Below are positions 26,985-34,952 of a stretch of DNA of 64,000 bases, one piece after another. The position numbers and the translations under genes are program-made. The notes below the pieces were generated by a model. That model had not been told where the DNA came from and ran no database searches. It worked only from the letters and a program-made list of their open reading frames with translations. The stretch's first letter is position 1, and every line of letters starts with the position of its first letter. This DNA comes from Paraburkholderia hiiakae (GTDB lineage Bacteria > Pseudomonadota > Gammaproteobacteria > Burkholderiales > Burkholderiaceae), in NCBI RefSeq assembly GCF_904848665.1, contig NZ_CAJHCQ010000015.1, positions 62,001 to 126,000 of the forward strand, in the 5' to 3' direction.

Positions 26985-27854
26985 ATGTTCGAAGACGATC
27001 GTACCGGTCAGCGCACCAACGGTCTCATAGGGTTCTGGGCCGCGTTGGGACTGGCGGCCCTGTTGGGCGGCTGTGCCAACATGAACCCGCAGCAACCGCA
27101 ACAACAGCCGCAACCCGACACGGCGGCAACGGCGACCCCGGCTTCGGATGCAACGGGCGCCGACGCCAGCGGCGCGCAACAGGCGGCGAGTGCGCCCGTG
27201 ACGCGCGTCGTCACGAAAACGACGTACGTGCGCGTGCGCCGCGGCGACACGCTTGCGCGCATTGCGCAAAAGCACAGTGTTTCGGTCAAGGACCTGACCG
27301 CCTGGAACCACCTGAAGCCGAACGGTCATTTACGCGCGGGTCAGTCGATCAAGCTGGTTTCGAAGCTGACGATCACCGTTCAGGTGGCCGCGCCGCAGGC
27401 TGGCGGCGCAGCGGCGAATTCCACCGCGAACTCAGCCGCAAGCCGCCAGGTTGCCGCCGAAGTGGCGCGCCATGCGAACAGCGTCGCGCTCGTGTGGCCG
27501 GCGCATGGCCGCGTGGTCGAGCCGTTCGCGGCGGGCTCGACGCGCGGCATCGAGATTGCGGGCAAGGCCGGCGACCCGGTGATCGCCGCCGCCGACGGCA
27601 AGGTCATGTACGCGGGCACGGGCCTGAACGAGTACGGCAGCTTGATCATCGTCCAGCACAACAAGGACTTCCTCACGGCCTATTCGCACAACCGCCGTCT
27701 GCTCGTGAAGACCGGCGACACGGTGCACCAAGGCCAACAAATTGCCGAGATGGGTAGCGAGAACAACGACCGCGTGGCGGTGCTGTTCGAGGTGCGACGC
27801 GACGGGAAGCCCGTGGATCCGATGCCGTATTTGCCGTCGTCGCCGCAGGGCTGA
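26985..27854 (+). CDS. NlpD-like lipoprotein with LysM and degenerate LytM (M23) domains
   Basis: The protein has 289 residues. The start at 26985 follows an AGGAGAGAG ribosome-binding site. A hydrophobic segment ends in the lipobox LLGGC, so it should be an outer-membrane lipoprotein. A LysM domain lies near 78-122 (VRRGDTLARIAQKHSVS, LRAGQSIKL). The LytM/M23 domain near 170-283 lacks the zinc ligands: TRGIEI replaces HxGxD, and LFEVRRDGKPVDPMPYL replaces the HxH form. This is the pattern of NlpD, which activates amidases at the septum. The usual nlpD neighbours (surE, pcm, rpoS) are absent, so it is a paralogue. Confidence 0.88.
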   Translation: MFEDDRTGQRTNGLIGFWAALGLAALLGGCANMNPQQPQQQPQPDTAATATPASDATGADASGAQQAASAPVTRVVTKTTYVRVRRGDTLARIAQKHSVSVKDLTAWNHLKPNGHLRAGQSIKLVSKLTITVQVAAPQAGGAAANSTANSAASRQVAAEVARHANSVALVWPAHGRVVEPFAAGSTRGIEIAGKAGDPVIAAADGKVMYAGTGLNEYGSLIIVQHNKDFLTAYSHNRRLLVKTGDTVHQGQQIAEMGSENNDRVAVLFEVRRDGKPVDPMPYLPSSPQG

Positions 27855-27877
27855 ATGCGGCGCCGGGCGTCGCGTTT

Positions 27878-28249
27878 CTACCGTCCGATCTGCGCGGCGA
27901 GACCGAGTTCGCCGGCAACCTTTCCAAGCCGCTTGTCGCGTGTCCAGATCGTGACGCCCGGTTGCAGGCGGGCCGACGCAAGCAGACTCGTATCGACGTA
28001 GCCGATGCCGCGATTGGACAGCTTCGCCTGCTCGATCAGATAGAACGTCTCCTCCGGCGTGGCGATGGGTACGGCTGGCAAGTCGCGCAGCGCGCCGAGG
28101 ACGACATCACGCTCGCGCAGGCTGCCCAGCGAGATTTCTCCGACCACATAAGCGTGCGCGAGCACGCGCTCCTCTGCGAGCAGGCCCATCAAGAGGGGAT
28201 CGGCGGCGTTGAAATGATCGATCCAGATCGAGGTGTCGACCAGAATCAT
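27878..28249 (-). CDS. vapC: VapC-type PIN-domain toxin
   Basis: The protein has 123 residues. PIN-domain acidic residues are in MILVDTSIWIDHF, VVGEISLG, YVDTSLLASA and TRDKRLGKVA, enough for a magnesium-dependent RNase site. Its ATG overlaps the antitoxin stop by 4 bp (28246-28249), the normal antitoxin-toxin order. VapC toxins cleave tRNA or rRNA and stop growth when free. The frame is intact. Confidence 0.87.
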   Translation of the reverse strand: MILVDTSIWIDHFNAADPLLMGLLAEERVLAHAYVVGEISLGSLRERDVVLGALRDLPAVPIATPEETFYLIEQAKLSNRGIGYVDTSLLASARLQPGVTIWTRDKRLGKVAGELGLAAQIGR

Positions 28250-28443
28250 TCGGCATCCGTCCGGCGGCGCGGCGCGGCCACGATGCCGGGCTGACTGCCG
28301 CCAAGGTTCGCAAGCCGTCTCGCAGCCTCGCGTTGGATGAGGGCTTTGAGGGCTTCGCGCACGAGCGCCGTCTTTTCTTCCAGACCGGTATAGGCTTGGG
28401 CTTTGGCGATCAAGTCGTCGTCGAGAGCGATGGTGGTGCGCAT
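28246..28443 (-). CDS. vapB: VapB-type antitoxin
   Basis: The protein has 65 residues. MRTTIALDDDLIAKAQAYTG with a following LVREALKALIQREAARRL is the short ribbon-helix-helix form of VapB (type II antitoxin family). It should bind and block the PIN toxin and repress the pair. No signal was seen for a promoter other than its 185-bp separation from the prp operon terminator. Confidence 0.85.
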   Translation of the reverse strand: MRTTIALDDDLIAKAQAYTGLEEKTALVREALKALIQREAARRLANLGGSQPGIVAAPRRRTDAE

Positions 28444-28552
28444 GGCAGTTGCCTCTCAATGTATAGGCACAGAATGTAGCATCAGATGATGCTGATTTTG
28501 ATGTTTCCAAGGCCGGTCCTGTCGTTTAGTTAGAAAAACACTGCGCAAAAGC

Positions 28553-28592
28553 AAAACCGCCCTGACGCATCGCAGCGTCAGGGCGGTTTTTT
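28553..28592. terminator. Strong bidirectional terminator after the prp operon
   Basis: A perfect 16-bp stem (28553-28568 with 28575-28590, core CCGCCCTGACGC) encloses the 6-nt loop ATCGCA. An A-tract lies on the 5-prime side and a T-tract on the 3-prime side, so it works on either strand. It lies 37 bp past the prpF stop and ends the prp transcript before vapB. Confidence 0.9.
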
Positions 28593-28628
28593 AATCACCG
28601 CAAACAGCGCACTTCTTAAAACCGTTCC

Positions 28629-29819
28629 TTAAAACGCGTCTCCCGGCACCCGCACCGATCCTTCCATCAGCACGCGCGCGCTGCGGCTCATGATGGCCTT
28701 CGTGACCGTCCATTCGCCGTTCTCCTGGCGCGCTTCGGCGCCCACGCGCAGCGTGCCCGACGGATGCCCGAAGCGCACCGCGCTGCGTTCGCCGCCGCCC
28801 GCGGCGAGATTCACCAGCGTGCCCGGGATGGCCGCAGCCGTGCCGATCGCCACGGCTGCCGTGCCCATCATGGCGTGGTGCAGCTTGCCCATCGACATGG
28901 CGCGCACCAGCAGATCGACGTCGCCGGCTTCCACACGCTTGCCGCTCGACGCCGTGTAGCCCGTGGGCTTCGCCACGAAGGCGATTTTCGGCGTGTGCTG
29001 GCGCATGGCGATCTCGTCGAGGTTCTTGATGAGGCCCATGCGCAGCGCGCCGTGCGCGCGGATCGTCTCGAACTTCTCGAGCGCCACGGCGTCGCCGTTG
29101 ATCGCATCCTGCAATTCCGTGCCCGTGTAGCCGATGGCCTCCGCGTTCACGAAAATCGTCGGAATGCCCGCGTTGATCATGGTCGCCTTGAGCGTGCCGA
29201 CGCCCGGCACTTCGAGGTCGTCCACGAGGTTGCCGGTGGGGAACATCGAGCCGCCCGCGCCTTCTTCGTCGGCGGCCGGGTCGAGGAATTCGAGCTGCAC
29301 TTCGGCGGCCGGGAAGGTCACGCCGTCCAGTTCGAAGTCGCCCGTTTCCTGCACGTGGCCGTTCGTCATCGGCACGTGCGCGATGATCGTCTTGCCGATG
29401 TTGGCCTGCCAGATACGCACGGTCGCAACGCCGTTATCGGGCACGCGGCTCGGGTCGACGAGGCCTCCGCTGATCGCGAACGGGCCCACGGCGGCAGAGA
29501 GATTGCCGCAGTTGCCGCTCCAGTCCACAAAGGCCTTGTCGATGGCGACCTGGCCGAACAGGTAGTCCACGTCGTGGTCGGGCTTGCTGCTCTTCGCCAG
29601 GATCACGGTCTTGCTGGTGCTGGAGGTGGCGCCGCCCATGCCGTCGATCTGCTTGCCGTACGGGTCGGGGCTGCCGATCACGCGCATGAGCAGCTTGTCG
29701 CGCGCAACGCCTGGCTGCTGCGCCGAAGCGGGCAGATCCTGAAGGCGGAAGAACACGCCTTTGCTGGTGCCGCCGCGGATATAGGTGGCGGGGATTTTGA
29801 TCTGAGGTACGTGTGCCAT
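28629..29819 (-). CDS. prpF: 2-methylaconitate cis-trans isomerase PrpF
   Basis: The protein has 396 residues. It matches the PrpF/diaminopimelate-epimerase-like fold: TYIRGGTSKGVFFRLQDLP near the start, then QIDGMGGATSSTSKTVI, and SGNCGNLSAAVG with the PrpF cysteine position. It isomerises 2-methylaconitate so that the dehydratase-hydratase steps can proceed in propionate oxidation, and is needed when AcnD replaces PrpD. It is the last gene of the operon, 60 bp after acnD. Confidence 0.95.
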   Translation of the reverse strand: MAHVPQIKIPATYIRGGTSKGVFFRLQDLPASAQQPGVARDKLLMRVIGSPDPYGKQIDGMGGATSSTSKTVILAKSSKPDHDVDYLFGQVAIDKAFVDWSGNCGNLSAAVGPFAISGGLVDPSRVPDNGVATVRIWQANIGKTIIAHVPMTNGHVQETGDFELDGVTFPAAEVQLEFLDPAADEEGAGGSMFPTGNLVDDLEVPGVGTLKATMINAGIPTIFVNAEAIGYTGTELQDAINGDAVALEKFETIRAHGALRMGLIKNLDEIAMRQHTPKIAFVAKPTGYTASSGKRVEAGDVDLLVRAMSMGKLHHAMMGTAAVAIGTAAAIPGTLVNLAAGGGERSAVRFGHPSGTLRVGAEARQENGEWTVTKAIMSRSARVLMEGSVRVPGDAF

Positions 29820-29879
29820 GTGTTGTCCTGAAACGAAGGGCGGCGCGTGGGTGTCACCACTGCACCGCCCGTTTCCCGT

Positions 29880-32477
29880 TTACGCCGCTGCCTGCGACGA
29901 CTCAAGGAAGTCCTGTGCGAAACGCTGCAGCACGCCGCCTGCATCGTAGATCGACACTTCTTCGGCCGTATCGAGTCGGCAGGTGACCGGCACTTCCACG
30001 CGCTCGCCGCTCTTGCGGTGAATCACGAGCGTGAGGTCGGCGCGTGGCATGCGTTCGCCGATCACGTCATAGGTTTCCGTGCCGTCGATGCCAAGCGTCG
30101 TGCGGTTCGTGCCCGCCTTGAACTCCAGCGGCAGCACGCCCATGCCGATCAGGTTCGTGCGGTGAATGCGCTCGAAGCCTTCCGCGACGATCACCTCCAC
30201 GCCCGCGAGACGTACGCCCTTGGCCGCCCAGTCGCGCGACGAACCCTGACCGTAGTCGGCTCCCGCGATGATGATGAGCGGCTGCTTGCGCTCCATGTAG
30301 GTTTCAATGGCTTCCCACATGCGCGTGACCTTGCCTTCCGGCTCGATGCGCGCAAGCGATCCCTTCTTCACCGCGCCTTCCACCACGGCCATCTCGTTGA
30401 TGAGTGTGGGGTTCGCGAAGGTCGCGCGCTGCGCCGTGAGGTGGTCGCCGCGGTGCGTCGCGTACGAGTTGAAGTCCTCTTCCGGCAGGCCCATTTTCGT
30501 GAGGTACTCGCCCGCTGCGCTGTTCGGCAGGATGGCGTTCGAAGGGGAGAGGTGATCCGTCGTGATGTTGTCGCCGAGCACGGCGAGCGGGCGCAAGCCC
30601 TGCAACGTGCGCTCACCAGCCAGCGCGCCTTCCCAGTACGGCGGGCGACGAATATACGTGCTTTGCGCGCGCCAGTCGTAGAGCGGGTCGGTCGTTTCAC
30701 CGCTGGCCGCCGTAACCGCGAACATGGGCTCGTAGACCTTGCGGAATTGCTCGGGCTTCACGCTCTTCGCGACAATGGCGTCGATCTCTTCGTCGCTCGG
30801 CCAGAGGTCTTTGAGGTACACCGGCTTGCCGTCCTTGTCCGTGCCGAGCGAGTCGCGTTCGATGTCGAAGCGGATCGTGCCCGCAATCGCATACGCGACA
30901 ACGAGCGGCGGCGAAGCGAGGAACGCCTGCTTCGCATACGGGTGAATGCGGCCGTCGAAGTTGCGGTTGCCCGACAGCACGGCGGTTGCATACAGGTCGC
31001 GGTCGATGATCTCCTGCTGGATCTTCGGGTCGAGCGCGCCCGACATGCCGTTGCACGTGGTGCAGGCAAACGCGACGATGCCAAAGCCGAGCTTTTCCAG
31101 ATCCGGCAGCAGGTTGGCTTCTTCGAGGTAAAGCTCGACAGCCTTAGAACCCGGCGCGAGCGAACTCTTCACCCACGGCTTGCGCGCGAGGCCGCGCGCG
31201 TTCGCGTTGCGCGCGAGGAGGGCGGCTGCGATCACGTTGCGCGGATTGCTCGTGTTGGTGCAGCTCGTGATGGCGGCGATGATGACGGCGCCGTCGGGCA
31301 TCTGGCCCGGCGTTTCTTCCCACTTGCCCGCAATGCCGCGCTCGGCGAGCGCGGACGTGGGCAGGCGCTTATGCGGGTTCGACGGGCCGGCCATGTTGCG
31401 CACCACGCTCGAAAGATCGAACGTGAGCGTGCGCTCGTATTGCGCGTGGTCGAGCGTGTCGGCCCACAGGCCTGCCGTCTTCGCATACGTTTCGACGAGC
31501 TTGACCTGCTCTTCTTCGCGGCCCGTGAGGCGCAGATAGTCGAGCGTCTGGTTGTCGATGAAGAACATCGCCGCCGTGGCGCCGTATTCGGGCGCCATGT
31601 TGGAGATCGTGGCGCGGTCGCCGAGCGTGAGGCTCGACGCGCCTTCTCCACGGAACTCCAGGTACGCGCCCACGACCTTTTCCTTGCGCAGGAACTCGGT
31701 GAGGGCGAGCACGATGTCAGTTGCGGTGATGCCGGGCTGGCGCTTGCCCGTGAGCTCCACGCCGACGATATCGGGCAGGCGCATCCACGATGCGCGGCCG
31801 AGCATGACGTTCTCGGCTTCGAGGCCGCCCACGCCGATGGCGATGACGCCCAGCGCGTCCACATGCGGCGTGTGGCTGTCCGTGCCCACGCAGGTGTCGG
31901 GGAACGCCACGCCTTCGCGCGCCTGGATCACGGGCGACATCTTCTCCAGATTGATCTGGTGCATGATGCCGTTGCCCGGCGGAATCACGTCGACGTTCTT
32001 GAACGCCTTCTTCGTCCAGTTGATGAAGTCGAAGCGGTCAACGTTGCGCCGGTCTTCGATCGCGCGGTTCTTGTTGAAGGCGTCCGGATCGAAGCCGCCG
32101 CATTCCACGGCGAGCGAGTGGTCGACGATCAGCTGCACCGGCACGACCGGATTCACCTTGGCAGGGTCGCCGCCCTGGTCGGCAATGGCGTCGCGCAGGC
32201 CCGCGAGATCGACGAGTGCGGTTTGCCCGAGGATGTCGTGGCAGACCACGCGCGCCGGGAACCACGGAAAGTCGAGGTCGCGCTTGCGCTCGATGAGTTG
32301 CTTGAGCGAAGCGGTGAGCGTGGCCGGGTCGCAGCGGCGCACGAGGTTTTCGGCGAGCACGCGCGAGGTGTACGGCAGCGTGTCGTAGGCGCCGGGCTGG
32401 ATAGCCTCGACGGCTTCGCGCGCGTCGAAGTAATCGAGCCGGGTGCCGGGGAGGGACTTGCGGTAGGCGGTATTCAC
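29880..32477 (-). CDS. acnD: Fe/S-dependent 2-methylisocitrate dehydratase AcnD
   Basis: The protein has 865 residues and belongs to the aconitase superfamily. Iron-sulfur ligands lie in ITSCTNTSNP and ACTTCNGMSG; GTDSHTPHVDALGV and YGQGSSRDWAAKG are aconitase signatures. It dehydrates 2-methylcitrate to 2-methylaconitate in the methylcitrate cycle. The GTG at 32477 was chosen because AcnD proteins begin at (M)NTAYRKSLPG; an upstream ATG at 32543 would add 22 unlike residues. Ribosome-binding signals are weak, so the start is likely but not certain. It sits between prpC and prpF. Confidence 0.93.
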   Translation of the reverse strand: MNTAYRKSLPGTRLDYFDAREAVEAIQPGAYDTLPYTSRVLAENLVRRCDPATLTASLKQLIERKRDLDFPWFPARVVCHDILGQTALVDLAGLRDAIADQGGDPAKVNPVVPVQLIVDHSLAVECGGFDPDAFNKNRAIEDRRNVDRFDFINWTKKAFKNVDVIPPGNGIMHQINLEKMSPVIQAREGVAFPDTCVGTDSHTPHVDALGVIAIGVGGLEAENVMLGRASWMRLPDIVGVELTGKRQPGITATDIVLALTEFLRKEKVVGAYLEFRGEGASSLTLGDRATISNMAPEYGATAAMFFIDNQTLDYLRLTGREEEQVKLVETYAKTAGLWADTLDHAQYERTLTFDLSSVVRNMAGPSNPHKRLPTSALAERGIAGKWEETPGQMPDGAVIIAAITSCTNTSNPRNVIAAALLARNANARGLARKPWVKSSLAPGSKAVELYLEEANLLPDLEKLGFGIVAFACTTCNGMSGALDPKIQQEIIDRDLYATAVLSGNRNFDGRIHPYAKQAFLASPPLVVAYAIAGTIRFDIERDSLGTDKDGKPVYLKDLWPSDEEIDAIVAKSVKPEQFRKVYEPMFAVTAASGETTDPLYDWRAQSTYIRRPPYWEGALAGERTLQGLRPLAVLGDNITTDHLSPSNAILPNSAAGEYLTKMGLPEEDFNSYATHRGDHLTAQRATFANPTLINEMAVVEGAVKKGSLARIEPEGKVTRMWEAIETYMERKQPLIIIAGADYGQGSSRDWAAKGVRLAGVEVIVAEGFERIHRTNLIGMGVLPLEFKAGTNRTTLGIDGTETYDVIGERMPRADLTLVIHRKSGERVEVPVTCRLDTAEEVSIYDAGGVLQRFAQDFLESSQAAA

Positions 32478-32567
32478 GGCTTGGGGACCAAAAATGTAGT
32501 GGGTTGGCGGCGGCTCTCGTGCGCCGTGAGCGAATGACCTCACTCTATACGCGCGCGCCGCCGTCTC

Positions 32568-32605
32568 CCAGTCGTCCGGACGTCATAGTCCGTCCGGGCG
32601 ACTGG
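32568..32605. other. Intercistronic hairpin between prpC and acnD
   Basis: CCAGTCGTCCGGAC at 32568-32581 pairs with GTCCGGGCGACTGG at 32592-32605 (14 bp, one wobble) around a 10-nt loop. It lies 20 bp past the prpC stop in the same transcript. With no T-tract it looks like an RNA stabiliser or processing site, not a terminator. Confidence 0.55.
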
Positions 32606-32625
32606 TGTGCCTCATTCAGCGCTCG

Positions 32626-33792
32626 TCAGCGCTTGCTGATCGGCGTGAACTTCAGATTCTCCGGACCCGTGTAATTCGCGCTCGGGCGGATGATCTTGTT
32701 GTCGATGCGCTGCTCGATGATGTGCGCGCTCCAGCCGGCCGTGCGCGCGATCACGAAGATCGGCGTGAACATGGCGGTCGGCACGCCCATCATGTGATAC
32801 GACACCGCGCTGAACCAGTCGAGGTTCGGGAACATCTTCTTGACTTCCCACATCGTCGATTCGAGGCGCTCGGCAATGTCGAACAGTTTCATGTTCGACT
32901 GCTCCTTCGAGAGCTTCTTGGCGATTTCCTTGATGACCTTGTTGCGCGGGTCCGAAATCGTGTACACCGGGTGGCCGAAACCGATCACGACTTCCTTCTT
33001 CTCCACGCGCGCGCGGATATCGGCTTCTGCGTCGTCGGCGTTTTCGTAGCGCGACTGGATCTCGAACGCGACTTCATTCGCGCCGCCGTGCTTCGGACCG
33101 CGCAGCGCGCCGATCGCGCCCGTGATGGCCGAATAGATGTCCGAGCCCGTGCCGGCGATCACGCGGCCCGTGAACGTCGAGGCGTTGAACTCGTGCTCGG
33201 CGTAAAGGTTGAGCGACACGTGCATCGCGTCGACCCACGACTTCGACGGCGCGTGGCCATGCAGCAGGTGCAGGAAATGGCCGCCGATCGAGTCGTCGTC
33301 GGTTTCGACTTCGATGCGCTTGCCGTTGTGCGAGAAGTGATACCAGTACAGCAGCATCGAGCCGAGCGACGCCATCAGGCGGTCGGCGATATCGCGCGCG
33401 CCCGGCAGGTTGTGGTCGTCCTTCTCGGGCAGCACGGTGCCCAGAATCGAGACGCCGGTGCGCATCACGTCCATCGGGTGCGCCGAGGCGGGCACGGCTT
33501 CGAGCGCCGTCTTCACGGCGGCGGGCAGGCCGCGCATTGCCTTGAGTTTCGTCTTGTACGCGGCCAGTTCCGCTGTGTTCGGCAGCTTGCCGTGCACGAG
33601 CAGGTAAGCGACTTCTTCGAATTCGCACGCGGTGGCGAGATCGAGAATGTCATAGCCGCGGTAGTGAAGGTCGTTGCCGGTGCGGCCCACGGTGCACAGC
33701 GCCGTGTTGCCCGCCGCCACGCCCGAAAGCGCAACGGACTTCTTCGGCTTGAAACCGCCGGCGGCTTGCGTGGTGTTTTCTGCTTCGCTCAT
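32626..33792 (-). CDS. prpC: 2-methylcitrate synthase
   Basis: The protein has 388 residues of citrate-synthase fold. Landmarks are YDILDLATACEFEEVAYLL, the active-site region LHGHAPSKSWVDAMHVSL, GGANEVAFEI and GFGHPVYTISDPRNK. It condenses propionyl-CoA with oxaloacetate to 2-methylcitrate. Citrate synthase itself would be encoded elsewhere; neighbours prpB, acnD and prpF fix the methylcitrate role. It is 44 bp downstream of prpB and 148 bp upstream of acnD. Confidence 0.94.
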   Translation of the reverse strand: MSEAENTTQAAGGFKPKKSVALSGVAAGNTALCTVGRTGNDLHYRGYDILDLATACEFEEVAYLLVHGKLPNTAELAAYKTKLKAMRGLPAAVKTALEAVPASAHPMDVMRTGVSILGTVLPEKDDHNLPGARDIADRLMASLGSMLLYWYHFSHNGKRIEVETDDDSIGGHFLHLLHGHAPSKSWVDAMHVSLNLYAEHEFNASTFTGRVIAGTGSDIYSAITGAIGALRGPKHGGANEVAFEIQSRYENADDAEADIRARVEKKEVVIGFGHPVYTISDPRNKVIKEIAKKLSKEQSNMKLFDIAERLESTMWEVKKMFPNLDWFSAVSYHMMGVPTAMFTPIFVIARTAGWSAHIIEQRIDNKIIRPSANYTGPENLKFTPISKR

Positions 33793-33836
33793 GGTGTCTT
33801 CCTCTCTCTAGGTATCGATGGACTGTATGGCCGGAT

Positions 33837-34727
33837 TTACTTCTTCGCGGCAAAGAGCGCGTCGAGTTTGTCTTCGTACGCGTGATAACCGAGGTACTTG
33901 TAAAGGTCCTCGCGCGACTGCATCGTCGAGACGGCGGCCTTTTGCGTGCCGTCGCGCTTGACGGTCTCGTAGAAGTTCAGCGCGGCGGCGTTCATCGCAC
34001 GATACGCGCCGCAGCAGTAGAGCGCGATATCCACGTTCGCGCTCTTGAGTTCTTCGGTGGTGAAGAACGGCGTCGAGCCGAATTCCGTGAGGTTGGCGAG
34101 AATCGGCACCTTCACGGCGGCGCGAAAGCGCCGGTAGTCGTCGAGCGTCTTCATCGCTTCGGGGAAGATCATGTCCGCGCCCGCTTCCACGTAGGCCACC
34201 GCGCGCTCGATCGCCGCGTCGATGCCTTCCACGGCGGCCGCGTCGGTGCGGGCCATGATGACGAACTGGTCGTCGGTGCGCGCGTCCACGGCGGCCTTCA
34301 CGCGGTCCACCATCTCACCGGTCGCGACGACTTCCTTGTTCGGGCGATGGCCGCAGCGCTTCTGGCCCACCTGGTCTTCCAGGTGCACGGCCGCCACGCC
34401 CGCCTTGATGAACGACTTGATCGTGCGCGCGATGTTGAAGGCGCCGCCCCAGCCGGTGTCGATGTCGACCATCAGCGGAATGTCCACGGCGTCGGTAATG
34501 CGGCCGGCGTCGATCAGCACGTCGTCCATGGTGCTGATGCCGAGGTCCGGCACGCCGAGCGAGTTAGCGGCCACGCCGCCGCCCGAGAGATAGACGGCCT
34601 TGAAGCCGGTCGCCTGCGCGAGCTTGGCCGCATAAGCGGTGATGGCGCCGACGACCTGCAGCGGTTGTTCGGCGGCCACGGCTGCGCGAAATTTCGCACC
34701 GGCGCTTGCGGGGGATTTGTTGTTCAT
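33837..34727 (-). CDS. prpB: 2-methylisocitrate lyase
   Basis: The protein has 296 residues of the isocitrate lyase/PEP mutase family. The catalytic Cys lies in QKRCGHRPNK (KKCGH in the isocitrate lyase family), and metal ligands are in MVDIDTGWGG. It splits 2-methylisocitrate to succinate and pyruvate, the last step of the cycle. The ATG at 34727 has a GGAGA site at normal distance. It is the first gene after the sigma-54 promoter at 34762-34778. Confidence 0.94.
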   Translation of the reverse strand: MNNKSPASAGAKFRAAVAAEQPLQVVGAITAYAAKLAQATGFKAVYLSGGGVAANSLGVPDLGISTMDDVLIDAGRITDAVDIPLMVDIDTGWGGAFNIARTIKSFIKAGVAAVHLEDQVGQKRCGHRPNKEVVATGEMVDRVKAAVDARTDDQFVIMARTDAAAVEGIDAAIERAVAYVEAGADMIFPEAMKTLDDYRRFRAAVKVPILANLTEFGSTPFFTTEELKSANVDIALYCCGAYRAMNAAALNFYETVKRDGTQKAAVSTMQSREDLYKYLGYHAYEDKLDALFAAKK

Positions 34728-34761
34728 GCGTGATGTCTCCAATTGAATCGCCGACCCATAC

Positions 34762-34778
34762 TGCAGATAGCGTGCCAG
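34762..34778 (-). promoter_or_regulatory. Sigma-54 promoter of the prp operon
   Basis: On the minus strand the sequence reads CTGGCACGCTATCTGCA, close to the -24/-12 consensus YTGGCACGrNNNTTGCW, with the GG and GC in correct register. Transcription would start near 34751, about 24 bp before prpB. A sigma-54 activator gene (prpR) is divergent, as expected. Confidence 0.85.
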
Positions 34779-34842
34779 CTCTGCGCAACGAGGCTAACGT
34801 ATTGATTTTTCGTCGGATTCGCCGAACCGCATTGCAGACCCT

Positions 34843-34901
34843 GATTTCCATGGTGAAATCGAGATTTCAAAAATGAAATCGGTGCGCGATAATGCGAAAT
34901 C
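34843..34901. promoter_or_regulatory. Probable PrpR upstream activator sites (GATTTC-N6-GAAATC twice)
   Basis: Two identical-arm palindromes lie at 34843-34860 and 34863-34880. The arms are GATTTC and GAAATC with 6-nt spacers and the start-to-start distance is 20 bp. An extra GAAATC half-site lies at 34896-34901, 21 bp further. The sites are about 90-130 bp upstream of the prpB start point, a normal distance for a sigma-54 activator, and also precede prpR, so autoregulation is possible. Confidence 0.75.
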
Positions 34902-34952
34902 GGGCTGACGGCCGCCTTTCGGCCGCACCGGCCAGACGCCAGGACCGCATCG

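Noticed and set aside
29847..32537. 896-residue open frame antisense to acnD
   Set aside because: It mirrors acnD codons, is rich in Arg, His and Val, and has no family. GC-rich genes produce such shadow frames.
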